This document shows, piece by piece, positions 8,395-17,702 of a stretch of 43,254 bases of DNA. The DNA is from Phocaeicola sp. (GTDB taxonomy: Bacteria; Bacteroidota; Bacteroidia; Bacteroidales; Bacteroidaceae). Position 1 is the first letter of the stretch, and every line of letters starts with the position of its first letter. Below the pieces are notes generated by a model that saw only the letters and a program-made list of their open reading frames with translations, was not told the origin of the DNA and searched no databases. The stretch spans positions 1 to 43,254 of the forward strand of contig JAHHQV010000018.1 of NCBI GenBank assembly GCA_020026175.1, given 5' to 3'. A program made the translations under genes and the position numbers.

Positions 8395-9633
8395 ATGAAG
8401 AAAAGTATTATTTGCCTACTGTCATTTTTAAGTACATCATTCATATATGCCCAACAGGCAGAAACCATAACGGTGAAAAATGACAATAATGAAAATGAAG
8501 AAATTGAATTGCCAGAAGGATTGTTGTCATCTACAGACAGTCTCTATCTTGACTGGATTTCAAAAAACTATATAACACCCATAAACTGCGATAAAGGTGA
8601 TAAGAACCCTATCGTAAGCGATTCTGTTTATATAGACAGATTACAAAGAATTCCAGCTGTAATAGAAATGCCATACAACGACATTATCAGGAAATTTATT
8701 GACCTATATGCAATTAAGCTGAGAAAAAGAGTCTCATTCATGTTAAGTGCAAACAATTTCTATATGCCTATCTTAGAAGAAGCGCTAGAAGCAAACGGTC
8801 TGCCACTTGAACTGAAATATCTTCCTGTAATTGAATCAGCTCTAAATCCTCAAGCTACATCAAGACAAGGAGCCGTGGGACTATGGCAGTTCATGCTCCG
8901 TACCGGAAAAGCATACGGACTTGAAGTAAATACACTTATTGACGAAAGAAGAGACCCTATAAAATCTACATATGCTGCAGCAAGATACCTCAAAGACCTA
9001 TATGATATATATCATGACTGGAACCTCGTATTGGCAGCATATAATTGTGGTCCAGGAAATATCAATAAAGCAATAAGAAGAGCCGGTGGAGCTACAGATT
9101 TCTGGTCTATTTATAATTTCCTTCCAAGTGAAACAAGAGGATATGTCCCTGCATTTATAGCAGCAAACTATATTATGACATATTATTGCGAGCATAATAT
9201 CAGTCCTATGCCAATGCAAATGCCGGAAGGAACAGACACCATTCATATAGACAAGGTATTGAACTTGAACCAAATTTCAGAAGTCTGCAAGATAGACATC
9301 AACGAGCTTCGTGCCTTGAATCCCGAATTCAGAAAAGATATTATACCAGGAAACCAACAGACATATGCACTGCGACTTCCAAACAACAAAGTAGGATTAT
9401 TTCTGGAAAAAGAAGACAGCATCTACAACTATAAAGCTGTGTCTTACAACAAAAGAAGAAGTACCGTAGAGGTAACTACACCAAAGACTGCAGAAAAATA
9501 TCATAAAGTAAGGAAAGGTGATACACTTGGAGGTATAGCCAGAAAATATAGAGTAAGTATAAACCAAATAAAAAGGCTTAACGGTATAAAAGGAAACAAT
9601 ATAACTGCCGGCAAAACTATCAGAATACAATAA
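8395..9633 (+). CDS. Lytic murein transglycosylase with LysM domain (MltD-like)
   Basis: The enzyme cleaves the MurNAc-GlcNAc bond with formation of a 1,6-anhydro product and takes part in cell-wall turnover. The 412-residue protein has a signal peptide (MKKSIICLLSFLSTSFIYAQ), so it acts in the periplasm. An SLT domain follows with LKYLPVIESALNPQATS; Glu147 in PVIES is the likely catalytic acid, then GAVGLWQFM at 159-167 and AAYNCGPGNINKA. The C-terminal LysM repeat (about 368-411, YHKVRKGDTLGGIARKYRVS) binds peptidoglycan. It is similar to E. coli MltD but has one LysM visible. It follows the DUF5683 gene by 3 bases and ends before a terminator. Confidence 0.9.
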   Translation: MKKSIICLLSFLSTSFIYAQQAETITVKNDNNENEEIELPEGLLSSTDSLYLDWISKNYITPINCDKGDKNPIVSDSVYIDRLQRIPAVIEMPYNDIIRKFIDLYAIKLRKRVSFMLSANNFYMPILEEALEANGLPLELKYLPVIESALNPQATSRQGAVGLWQFMLRTGKAYGLEVNTLIDERRDPIKSTYAAARYLKDLYDIYHDWNLVLAAYNCGPGNINKAIRRAGGATDFWSIYNFLPSETRGYVPAFIAANYIMTYYCEHNISPMPMQMPEGTDTIHIDKVLNLNQISEVCKIDINELRALNPEFRKDIIPGNQQTYALRLPNNKVGLFLEKEDSIYNYKAVSYNKRRSTVEVTTPKTAEKYHKVRKGDTLGGIARKYRVSINQIKRLNGIKGNNITAGKTIRIQ

Positions 9634-9651
9634 AACATACATTCTATAAAC

Positions 9652-9701
9652 AAAAATGCAAGTATTTCAATTAATTAAATGTTGAAACATTTGCATTTTT
9701 T
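9652..9701 (+). terminator. Intrinsic terminator after the transglycosylase gene
   Basis: AAAAATGCAAGTATTTCAA (9652-9670) pairs imperfectly with TTGAAACATTTGCATTTTT (9682-9700) around an 11-base loop and ends in a T run. It closes the parA to transglycosylase unit. Its right arm also contributes the -33 TTTG of the next promoter. Confidence 0.7.
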
Positions 9702-9720
9702 TATATATTTCCTATTTTTG
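9690..9720 (+). promoter_or_regulatory. Promoter of the RelA/SpoT gene
   Basis: TTTG at 9690-9693 and TATTTTTG at 9713-9720 are separated by 19 bases, a full match to the Bacteroides sigma-ABfr consensus. It lies about 30 bases before the start codon and overlaps the preceding terminator. Confidence 0.7.
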
Positions 9721-9749
9721 CAATTATGTTTTAAAGGGAGGAAATGTAT

Positions 9750-12026
9750 ATGACCGATGAGAAACTTACCCAAGAGCAAACTGATGAAAGAATCATAACC
9801 CAAGCTTTCGAAGAATTACTGGAAAGATACCTTGAAAGCAGACATAGAAAGAAAGTAGAAATAATCACAAAGGCTTTCAATTTTGCAAAGCAAGCACATA
9901 AAGGTGTAAGGCGTCGCTCTGGCGAACCATACATCCTCCATCCTATTGCTGTAGCCAGAATAGCATGCTGCGAAATAGGACTAGGTTCTACATCCATTTG
10001 TGCAGCACTACTGCATGATGTAGTAGAAGATACAGACTATACTGTAGAAGATATAGAAAATCTGTTCGGCGAGAAAATAGCTATGATTGTCGATGGTCTT
10101 ACCAAAATATCCGGAGGAATATTTGGAGACAGAGCTTCGGCTCAGGCAGAGAACTTCAAGAAACTGCTTCTTACCATGAATGATGATATCAGAGTCATTC
10201 TTATAAAAATATCCGACAGACTTCATAATATGCGTACACTGGGATCTATGCTGCCAAGCAAACAGTATAAGATTGCCGGCGAAACTCTCTATATATATGC
10301 CCCACTTGCAAACCGTCTAGGACTAAACAAGATAAAGACCGAACTCGAAGATTTAAGTTTCAAGTACGAACATCCTGATACTTATAATATCATACAGCAT
10401 AAGCTGGAAAGTACACAAGAGGAAAGAGATAATATTTTCACTGAATTTACATCTCCTATAAAAGACCAGCTCGACAAAATGGGACTGAAATATAGAATAC
10501 AGGCACGAATAAAATCACCTTATTCTATATGGAATAAAATGCAGACAAAGCATATCACATTTGAAGATATATACGATATTCTGGCAGTCAGAATTATTTT
10601 CGAGCCAGAAAACATGAGCAAAGAAGCTATTGACTGCTTCAATATATATGTTGCAATATCAAGCATATACAAGCCTCATCCCGACAGACTTCGCGACTGG
10701 GTAAATCATCCTAAAGCAAACGGATACCAGGCTCTTCACATAACTCTTATGAGCAACAGGGGACAATGGATTGAAGTACAAATAAGAAGCGAAAGAATGA
10801 ATGATATTGCCGAACAAGGGTTTGCGGCACACTGGAAATATAAAGAAGGCAAATTCAGCGAAGACGAAGGCGAACTTGGCAAATGGCTTCATACCATAAA
10901 AGAAATCCTTGATGACCCTCAGCCTGATGCTCTTGATTTCCTTGACACTATAAAGCTGAATCTTTTTGCTTCCGAAATATTTGTATTCACACCAAAGGGA
11001 GAAATCAAGACAATGCCACAAAACTGTACAGCATTGGACTTTGCTTTTTCAATACACACATTCCTTGGCAGCCATTGTATAGGCGCCAAAGTAAACCACA
11101 AGCTAGTGCCATTAAGCCATAAACTACAAAGTGGTGATCAGGTAGAAATACTCACATCCAAATCTCAAAAAATACAGACCGATTGGGTAAACTTTGCAAC
11201 TACAGCAAAAGCAAAAGCAAAGATACAATCTATTTTGAGAAGAGAGAGAAAAGAATCACAACTGAAGGGAGAAGAACTGATATTAAAATTCCTGCAAGAC
11301 AACAAATTTACAAACTCTGATGATAACATAGACAAGTTGTGTAAACTTCATCATGTAAAATCGTCTGATGAACTATACATACAAATAGGAAACAATGTTA
11401 TCAGATTGGGAGAGAATGACATTAATGAACTAAAAGAAAAGCCAGTAACAAACAACTGGAAGAAATTTATCCCATTCTCATTTGTAGGCAACAGTAAAAG
11501 CAAGAATAAGTCACAAGAACAAAAAACTGCAAATAACCTTGAAATTGACAAGAAGAAAATACTGAAGCTAACCCCTGATGCCATACAAAAGAATTTTATA
11601 ATAGCAGACTGCTGCAAGCCAATACCAGGAGATGATGTATTAGGATACATAGATGACAACAACAGGATAATCATTCATAAGGTACATTGTCCTATAGCTG
11701 CACAATTAAAATCAAGCTTCGGAAACAGACTACTTGCTGTACAGTGGGAAACAGGAAAAGCATTGAATTTCCCTGTCAATCTTTACGTAAAAGGTATTGA
11801 CGGAATAGGAATACTGAACAAAGTGACCGAAGTTATTTCAGGACAACTGAATGTCAATATACACAAATTACATATAGAATCGAATGACGGAATCTTCGAA
11901 GGAAGGATACAGTTGTTTGTACACGATGTTGATGATGTGAACACTATTTGCAACAATATGAAAAAGATTGAAAACATTAAACGAGTCACACGAATAGAAA
12001 ACTTTGATGATGTTGTAACAATCTAA
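9750..12026 (+). CDS. RelA/SpoT family (p)ppGpp synthetase/hydrolase
   Basis: This long RSH enzyme makes and degrades the alarmone (p)ppGpp. The 758-residue protein has an HD hydrolase domain with ILHPIAVAR, ALLHD at 86-90 and VVED at 91-94, which indicates intact hydrolase residues. The synthetase domain is near 240-350 (RIQARIKSPYSIWNKMQ, then ADRLRDWVNHPKANGYQALH with a D-for-A variation). A TGS domain near 395-455 (IFVFTPKGEIKTMP) and a C-terminal ACT domain follow. Two ATGs are possible, 9744 and 9750. A clear Shine-Dalgarno GGGAGG (9736-9741) is 2 bases from the first and 8 from the second, so I choose 9750. It is monocistronic and convergent with the MerR gene, overlapping it by 4 bases. 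Confidence 0.93.
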   Translation: MTDEKLTQEQTDERIITQAFEELLERYLESRHRKKVEIITKAFNFAKQAHKGVRRRSGEPYILHPIAVARIACCEIGLGSTSICAALLHDVVEDTDYTVEDIENLFGEKIAMIVDGLTKISGGIFGDRASAQAENFKKLLLTMNDDIRVILIKISDRLHNMRTLGSMLPSKQYKIAGETLYIYAPLANRLGLNKIKTELEDLSFKYEHPDTYNIIQHKLESTQEERDNIFTEFTSPIKDQLDKMGLKYRIQARIKSPYSIWNKMQTKHITFEDIYDILAVRIIFEPENMSKEAIDCFNIYVAISSIYKPHPDRLRDWVNHPKANGYQALHITLMSNRGQWIEVQIRSERMNDIAEQGFAAHWKYKEGKFSEDEGELGKWLHTIKEILDDPQPDALDFLDTIKLNLFASEIFVFTPKGEIKTMPQNCTALDFAFSIHTFLGSHCIGAKVNHKLVPLSHKLQSGDQVEILTSKSQKIQTDWVNFATTAKAKAKIQSILRRERKESQLKGEELILKFLQDNKFTNSDDNIDKLCKLHHVKSSDELYIQIGNNVIRLGENDINELKEKPVTNNWKKFIPFSFVGNSKSKNKSQEQKTANNLEIDKKKILKLTPDAIQKNFIIADCCKPIPGDDVLGYIDDNNRIIIHKVHCPIAAQLKSSFGNRLLAVQWETGKALNFPVNLYVKGIDGIGILNKVTEVISGQLNVNIHKLHIESNDGIFEGRIQLFVHDVDDVNTICNNMKKIENIKRVTRIENFDDVVTI

Positions 12027-12370
12027 GTCATATAATCGAGCTCCTTACGAATACTGAGGAGCTCTTCTTTTATATTTTTAAGACGCTCTACAACCTCTGC
12101 ATTATTCGAAGCCGTCTCCTTATTCTGCTTAAGTCTCTGCTTTGCTCCAGCCAAAGTCAGACCTTTTTCCTTTACCAGATGATATACCAATTTAATATTG
12201 TCTATATCTTCCTTCTTGTATTGTCTGACTTTACCTCCAGTCTTCTTAGGAGATATAAAAGAAAACTCTTTCTCCCAATACCTCAACAAAGACTCATTGA
12301 CTCCAAACATCTGTGCCACTTCGCTGATAGAGTAATATAACTTAAGATTTTTATCTTTATTCAATGCCAT
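12023..12370 (-). CDS. MerR-family transcriptional regulator
   Basis: This 115-residue protein has an N-terminal winged helix-turn-helix of MerR type: YYSISEVAQMFGVNESLLRYW (about residues 12-32), then VRQYKKEDIDNIKLVYHLV. The C-terminal part is helical (ERLKNIKEELLSIRKELD) and has no effector domain or cysteine cluster, so the inducer is not evident. It lies 16 bases downstream of the M23 peptidase gene on the same strand and is likely cotranscribed with it. Its last 4 bases overlap the relA/spoT 3' end tail to tail. I recall this peptidase-MerR pairing next to alaS in Bacteroides genomes, but its regulon is unknown to me. Confidence 0.88.
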   Translation of the reverse strand: MALNKDKNLKLYYSISEVAQMFGVNESLLRYWEKEFSFISPKKTGGKVRQYKKEDIDNIKLVYHLVKEKGLTLAGAKQRLKQNKETASNNAEVVERLKNIKEELLSIRKELDYMT

Positions 12371-12386
12371 TTGTTTAAATTATTTT

Positions 12387-13355
12387 TTAATCATATACCT
12401 TACCATGATTTGATGCTATTTCTACCATCTTATCATAGTCTTCCGAATTCAGATCCATAAAATAATAGTTTACAGGATTTACAACTTTCCCCTTTACATG
12501 AACTTCATAATGCAGATGAGGTCCAGTGCTCTTACCTGTACTTCCAACCTTACCTATAACTTCTCCTCTAACCACTTCCTGACCATTTCTAACATTGATT
12601 TTACTAAGATGTGCATACTTTGTCACATACCCGAATCCGTGGTCTACATTTATACAGTTTCCATAAAGTCCTTCCCATCCTACCTTTATAACCCTTCCAT
12701 TACCAGTGACATAAACCGGAGTACCTACATTGGCCGAGAAGTCCATCCCCTCATGAAATTTCACAGTCTTGTATATAGGGTCTATTCTGACACCATATCC
12801 CGATGCAGTTCTTTTGAGGTCCTTATTGGCAACCGGCTGTATGGCAGGAATACAAGCAAGCATCTTATCATTGTTTTTACACATCTTCACCACCTCATCA
12901 AACGAACCTGACTGTATATATATCTGCCTTGCCAGCAAATCCATTTTTTTAGAAGTATTAATGACAAGTTTCGGGTTTGCAAGATCCATAAACTCACCAT
13001 ATCTGTTCGTATTTCCATATCTTGCATTTCTCAAATCACTGTTCACTGGATCTGCCTGCATTATAACACGATACAAGTTATCATCCCTCTGCTGAAGTTT
13101 CTCCATCACGAGCAAAGCTTCATCCAGGCGTGAAGACAATATATGATATTGAGCCTGAAGCTTGGAGTTCTCTATTCGCAATCCTCTTTCTGATGGAGAG
13201 CCGAATATAAAGAAGAAAGCCATAAATGTACCTGCTCCCAATCCCATACCTACAAATAAACGTCGAAGATAACTCATCAACCTATGTTTCACTGTTGGAT
13301 ATATACGATCATAAGTGCGAGTTTTTGAATTATATATATAATATACTTTACGCAT
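12387..13355 (-). CDS. M23 family metallopeptidase, membrane-anchored
   Basis: A predicted LytM-type peptidoglycan endopeptidase facing the periplasm. The 322-residue protein has a basic cytoplasmic N-terminus, one transmembrane helix (about 33-51, FVGMGLGAGTFMAFFFIFG), a coiled coil (about 55-100), and a C-terminal M23 domain. The zinc ligands are visible: H201 and D205 in HEGMD, and H282 in HLHYEV at 280-285, with H249 in YAHL as the catalytic histidine. All are present, so it should be active rather than a degenerate EnvC-type regulator. It is divergent from alaS, with 131 bases between the starts, and is followed by the MerR gene. Confidence 0.93.
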   Translation of the reverse strand: MRKVYYIYNSKTRTYDRIYPTVKHRLMSYLRRLFVGMGLGAGTFMAFFFIFGSPSERGLRIENSKLQAQYHILSSRLDEALLVMEKLQQRDDNLYRVIMQADPVNSDLRNARYGNTNRYGEFMDLANPKLVINTSKKMDLLARQIYIQSGSFDEVVKMCKNNDKMLACIPAIQPVANKDLKRTASGYGVRIDPIYKTVKFHEGMDFSANVGTPVYVTGNGRVIKVGWEGLYGNCINVDHGFGYVTKYAHLSKINVRNGQEVVRGEVIGKVGSTGKSTGPHLHYEVHVKGKVVNPVNYYFMDLNSEDYDKMVEIASNHGKVYD

Positions 13356-13436
13356 TCTATTTCATTTTTAGAAAAAATAAGATACAAAATATCAAGTTTT
13401 TGCACCAAAGTTAATGACAAAAATAATAAAACAGAT

Positions 13437-13444
13437 TATCTTTG
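13437..13444 (+). promoter_or_regulatory. Predicted -7 box of alaS
   Basis: TATCTTTG matches the -7 consensus and lies 42 bases before the alaS ATG in the alaS/M23 divergent region. No convincing -33 was found. Confidence 0.45.
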
Positions 13445-13486
13445 CAAATCTATTTTCAGAATATTAACTAGAAGAAAAAATAAAAT

Positions 13487-16105
13487 ATGTTGACAGCAAA
13501 TGAGATTCGCGATTCATTCGTAAAATTCTTTGAATCAAAAGGACATCAGATTGTGCCTTCTGCACCGATGGTCATAAAAGACGACCCTACGCTGATGTTT
13601 ACCAATGCTGGTATGAACCAGTTCAAGGACATTATCCTTGGAAACCATCCTGCTAAGTACAAACGTGTAACAGACTCTCAAAAATGCCTCCGTGTAAGCG
13701 GAAAGCACAATGACCTAGAGGAAGTAGGCCACGACACATACCATCATACTATGTTCGAAATGCTAGGAAACTGGTCTTTCGGCGATTATTTCAAGAAAGA
13801 AGCAATCAGCTGGGCTTGGGAATTCCTTGTTGACGTTCTCAAGATAGACCCTAAAAACCTTTATGCAACTGTATTCGAAGGAAGTGCAGAAGAAGGTCTT
13901 GAACGTGATAACGAAGCTGCATCTTATTGGGCTCAATTCATGCCAGAAGATCACATCATAAACGGAAACAAGAAAGACAACTTTTGGGAAATGGGTGATA
14001 CAGGTCCTTGCGGTCCTTGTTCTGAGATACATATCGACCTCCGTTCGGACGAAGAACGTGCCAAAGTTGCCGGACGCGACCTGGTAAATCACGACCATCC
14101 TCAGGTTATTGAAATATGGAACCTGGTATTCATGCAGTATAATCGTAAGGCTGACAGCAGTCTAGAACCACTACCTGCCAAAGTTATCGACACTGGTATG
14201 GGATTCGAACGTCTTTGTATGGCTATGCAAGGAAAACGTTCTAACTATGATACAGATGTATTCCAACCAATAATAAAGGTTATAGGCGATTTGGCAGGAG
14301 CATCATATGGTAAAGAAGAAAAGACAGATATAGCTATGCGTGTAATAGCAGACCACATACGTACCATATCATTCTCTATTACAGACGGACAGTTGCCATC
14401 AAACGCCAAAGCCGGTTACGTAATTCGTCGTATACTTCGCCGTGCTGTACGTTATGCTTACACATTCTTAGGGCAAAAACAGGCTTTCATGTACAGACTA
14501 GTCCCTGTATTGGTAGAAAATATGGGAGGTGCATATCCTGAACTAAAAGCACAACAAAGCTTGATAGAAAAAGTAATCAAGGAAGAAGAAGAGTCATTCT
14601 TGAGAACTCTAGAAACCGGTATCCGTCTTCTTGACAGGACTATGAACGAAACAAAAGCTGCCAGAAAGACTGAAATAAGCGGTGTTGATGCATTTACACT
14701 TTACGACACATTCGGATTCCCTTTCGACCTTACAGAACTTATCCTTCGTGAAAACGGACTTACAGCAGACGTCAAGGGTTTTGAAGAAGAAATGAACAAA
14801 CAGAAAGCGCGCGCACGTAATGCAGCTGCCGTTGAAACTGGTGACTGGGTTACTTTGAAAGAAGGCGAAACTACATTTGTAGGATACGACTATACCGAAT
14901 ACGAGACTTCTATACTTCGCTACCGCCAAATTAAACAGAAGAATCAGACTTTATATCAGATTGTTCTTAGTAATACTCCTTTCTATGCAGAAAGCGGTGG
15001 TCAGGTAGGTGACACTGGTGTACTTGTAAGTGAATTCGAAACTATCGAAATTATAGACACCAAGAAGGAGAATAACCTTCCTATACATATAGCAAAGAAA
15101 CTTCCAGAACATCCAGAAGCTCCAATGATGGCTTGTGTAGACACCGACAAGCGTAATGCTTGTGCTGCCAACCACTCGTGTACTCACCTTCTTGACGAAG
15201 CTCTTCGTCAGGTTCTCGGTACTCATGTAGAGCAGAAAGGTTCTCTTGTAACTCCAGATTCTCTGCGTTTCGACTTCTCTCACTTCCAGAAAGTTACGCC
15301 TGAACAAATCCGTGAAGTAGAACATATGGTGAATGCTAAGATTCGTGAGAACATATCACTTACAGAATACCGTAATCTTCCTATCGAAAAGGCTAAAGAA
15401 CTTGGAGCCATCGCACTTTTTGGTGAAAAATATGGCGACGAAGTACGTGTCGTACAGTTCGGTTCTTCAGTTGAATTCTGCGGTGGTACACACGTTTCTG
15501 CTACTGGTAAGATAGGTATGGTGAAAATCATTTCAGAAAGTTCGGTAGCAGCCGGAGTACGTCGTATAGAAGCTGTAACCGGAGCCAAAGTTGAAGAGAT
15601 GCTTGATGCGGTACACGATACACTTGCCGACCTAAAAGCCTTGTTCAACAATGCTCCAGACCTGAAGGTTGCCATTACTAAATACATAGAAGAGAATGCC
15701 GGTCTGAAGAAACAGGTAGACGAATTTATGAAAGAAAAAGAGGCGTCCGTAAAAGCCAAACTTATAGAAAATGCAAAAGAGATAAACGGAGTTAAGGTTA
15801 TAAATGCCGTACTTCCTCTTCCTGCAGATGCTGTAAAGAACATTGTATTCCAGCTTAAAGGACAGATTACAGAAAACCTATTTGTAGTAATAGGAAGCGT
15901 TTACGAAAACAAGCCTCTACTTACAGTCATAATGAGCGACGACCAAGTTAAAGCAGGACTTAATGCAGGTAAGTTGGTTCGTGAAGCAGCAAAAATGATT
16001 CAAGGCGGCGGAGGTGGACAACCTCACTTCGCTACAGCTGGAGGTAAAAATGCAGACGGCATAAACATTGCGGTAGACAAGGTATTAGAACTTGCCGGAT
16101 TCTGA
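13487..16105 (+). CDS. alaS: Alanine--tRNA ligase
   Basis: AlaS charges tRNA-Ala and edits mischarged Ser and Gly. The 872-residue protein shows the class II catalytic core at the N-terminus (MLTANEIRDSFVKFFESKGH, then PTLMFTNAGMNQFKD), a helical tRNA-recognition region, and the editing domain whose zinc ligands are H563 and H567 (HSCTH) with C665 and H669 (CGGTH). A C-terminal DHHA1 domain contains GGGGGQPHFATAGGK. The length is normal. Codon choice differs somewhat from its neighbours (more CGT arginine and CTT leucine), as expected for a highly expressed gene. It is a single-gene unit closed by a strong terminator. Confidence 0.98.
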   Translation: MLTANEIRDSFVKFFESKGHQIVPSAPMVIKDDPTLMFTNAGMNQFKDIILGNHPAKYKRVTDSQKCLRVSGKHNDLEEVGHDTYHHTMFEMLGNWSFGDYFKKEAISWAWEFLVDVLKIDPKNLYATVFEGSAEEGLERDNEAASYWAQFMPEDHIINGNKKDNFWEMGDTGPCGPCSEIHIDLRSDEERAKVAGRDLVNHDHPQVIEIWNLVFMQYNRKADSSLEPLPAKVIDTGMGFERLCMAMQGKRSNYDTDVFQPIIKVIGDLAGASYGKEEKTDIAMRVIADHIRTISFSITDGQLPSNAKAGYVIRRILRRAVRYAYTFLGQKQAFMYRLVPVLVENMGGAYPELKAQQSLIEKVIKEEEESFLRTLETGIRLLDRTMNETKAARKTEISGVDAFTLYDTFGFPFDLTELILRENGLTADVKGFEEEMNKQKARARNAAAVETGDWVTLKEGETTFVGYDYTEYETSILRYRQIKQKNQTLYQIVLSNTPFYAESGGQVGDTGVLVSEFETIEIIDTKKENNLPIHIAKKLPEHPEAPMMACVDTDKRNACAANHSCTHLLDEALRQVLGTHVEQKGSLVTPDSLRFDFSHFQKVTPEQIREVEHMVNAKIRENISLTEYRNLPIEKAKELGAIALFGEKYGDEVRVVQFGSSVEFCGGTHVSATGKIGMVKIISESSVAAGVRRIEAVTGAKVEEMLDAVHDTLADLKALFNNAPDLKVAITKYIEENAGLKKQVDEFMKEKEASVKAKLIENAKEINGVKVINAVLPLPADAVKNIVFQLKGQITENLFVVIGSVYENKPLLTVIMSDDQVKAGLNAGKLVREAAKMIQGGGGGQPHFATAGGKNADGINIAVDKVLELAGF

Positions 16106-16125
16106 TTCATTGACTCAATATAAAT

Positions 16126-16164
16126 AATGAGGCGTTTACATCGCTATGATGTAAACGCCTCATT
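16126..16164. terminator. Terminator between alaS and the MATE gene
   Basis: A perfect 17-base stem (16126-16142 with 16148-16164, core GAGGCGTTTACATC) with loop GCTAT is followed by a T run on the plus strand; the left arm begins in an A-rich stretch, so it may also stop the converging MATE transcript. Confidence 0.92.
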
Positions 16165-16186
16165 TTTCTATTCTTTCAACTGAAAG

Positions 16187-17509
16187 TCATATCCTCTTCG
16201 ACCTCCAGTTTCCTTTCAACATATATATATAAGAAGAAAGCATCATAATGAAATACACATGGTCTGTAGTCCAACACACAGCCACATCCGCCATCAAATA
16301 ACGAGCTATATAATAAGTGTAGGCTACATACACCACTATACTCATTATTTCAAGCCTCAGTGCAACCTTGGTATTACCTGTACCAGAAACACTGAAGAAG
16401 TATATAAACGAAGGAATCTGAATAAAATAAGAAGAAAGCATAACCCACAAAGACGGTATAGAAGCTTCTATCAAATCCTGACTATCAGAATAAACACCTA
16501 TTATCAGCGAAGGAAACACAGCAAACAATATTCCTATAGGAAGCACTAAATAATAACACAGACGAATCATTTTCCTGCATAGCGGCATGACCTCATCTGC
16601 CCTTCCAGCCCCTATAAGATTGCTTACGAGAGAACTGCAAGTCGAGGCAAATGCATTGACAAACAAAAATAAAAATCCCGAAATGCTTCTTATAATATTT
16701 GTAATTGCCAAAGGACGCTCTCCTAAATGTTCTATAGCTATAAAAAACATAAACCAAGCCACAAAAGTCATGCCATCCTGTATCATAACCCATATCGACA
16801 CACTTAATATCTGCTTAAGCTCAATCCATTTGAACTTCCCAAATACAAACATTCCATACTTCTTATAGTCTACCCTACGATAAGTATATATAAAGAAAAA
16901 AATCACTGATACCGCTTCAGATATTACAGAAGCTATTGCTGCACCCTTTATGCCAAGAGCAGGCATACCAAACTTGCCGAAAATAAGTATATAATTAAGC
17001 ACGACATTAGTACCTACCATTACTATTGAGTTGGCAGTAAGAGTCTTGGTATTGGTAGTACCTACATAAAATGCCCTGAACATTACTGTAACAAAAGAGA
17101 AAAAAAAACCGTATACACGCCAATCCAGATAATCAAGAGTTGCATTATATACATCTTTTGATTTTATTATTCCTACCAATATCATTGGAGACAAAAATCT
17201 TGATGAAATAAAAAGTATTGCAGCAAAGACCAAAAGGAAAAAAGTTCCTTGAGTAAAGATTTCACCTATACGATGATACTCTCCTTCACCATTTCGTCTG
17301 GCTATAAGTACCTGCGCTCCAAGACTAAACCCAAAACCAAGCATATATATCACAAGATAATACACTCCAGCTAGTGCTGAAGCACCCAGTTCCACCTCTC
17401 CCACTCGTCCAAGATAAGCCGTATCTGTAAGACTTATCATATGTTCCATAAGAAGACTAACCAGCACAGGCATGGTTATCTTCACTATATTCTTATCTGA
17501 AAACTGCAT
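16187..17509 (-). CDS. MATE family efflux transporter
   Basis: A 440-residue polytopic membrane protein with about 12 predicted helices and the MATE signature near the N-terminus (MPVLVSLLMEHMISLTDTAY, LGRVGEVELGASALAG). Such carriers export drugs, dyes or metabolites in exchange for Na+ or H+; substrate cannot be inferred here. The reading frame runs upstream to 17650, but that extension is Ile/Phe/Tyr-rich noise and does not resemble a MATE N-terminus, so I use ATG 17509 (MQFSDKNIVKI). It converges on alaS. A possible -7 box (TACTTTTG, minus strand, 17557 to 17550) lies 41 bases upstream. Confidence 0.92.
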   Translation of the reverse strand: MQFSDKNIVKITMPVLVSLLMEHMISLTDTAYLGRVGEVELGASALAGVYYLVIYMLGFGFSLGAQVLIARRNGEGEYHRIGEIFTQGTFFLLVFAAILFISSRFLSPMILVGIIKSKDVYNATLDYLDWRVYGFFFSFVTVMFRAFYVGTTNTKTLTANSIVMVGTNVVLNYILIFGKFGMPALGIKGAAIASVISEAVSVIFFFIYTYRRVDYKKYGMFVFGKFKWIELKQILSVSIWVMIQDGMTFVAWFMFFIAIEHLGERPLAITNIIRSISGFLFLFVNAFASTCSSLVSNLIGAGRADEVMPLCRKMIRLCYYLVLPIGILFAVFPSLIIGVYSDSQDLIEASIPSLWVMLSSYFIQIPSFIYFFSVSGTGNTKVALRLEIMSIVVYVAYTYYIARYLMADVAVCWTTDHVYFIMMLSSYIYMLKGNWRSKRI

Positions 17510-17549
17510 AATTTGTAACTTATATATGTTGTTTTTTTTTAAAAGCATA

Positions 17550-17557
17550 CAAAAGTA
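17550..17557 (-). promoter_or_regulatory. Possible -7 box for the MATE gene
   Basis: On the minus strand TACTTTTG matches TAnnTTTG 41 bases before ATG 17509. The -33 partner is unclear. Confidence 0.35.
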
Positions 17558-17702
17558 ATACAAATGAACTACAAGATAAAAAATATAAGTTTTAAAAAAA
17601 AAAATTAAACGAATACTCGTTCTAAGAACCACTATAATATTATAATGCATTACAGTCCCAACATTACATTATTCTTCATAGCATGAACAAAAGACATGAA
17701 TC

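Noticed and set aside
15280..15843. Long open frame of 187 codons antisense to alaS
   Set aside because: It lies wholly within the conserved editing and C-terminal region of alaS, its product is low-complexity Ser/Thr/Phe-rich, and it has no promoter or start signal. It is a shadow of alaS codon use.
17510..17650. N-terminal extension of the MATE protein
   Set aside because: The 47 extra residues are Ile/Phe/Tyr-rich sequence from an AT-rich intergenic region and contain the likely -7 box; MATE proteins begin near MQFSDKNIVKI.
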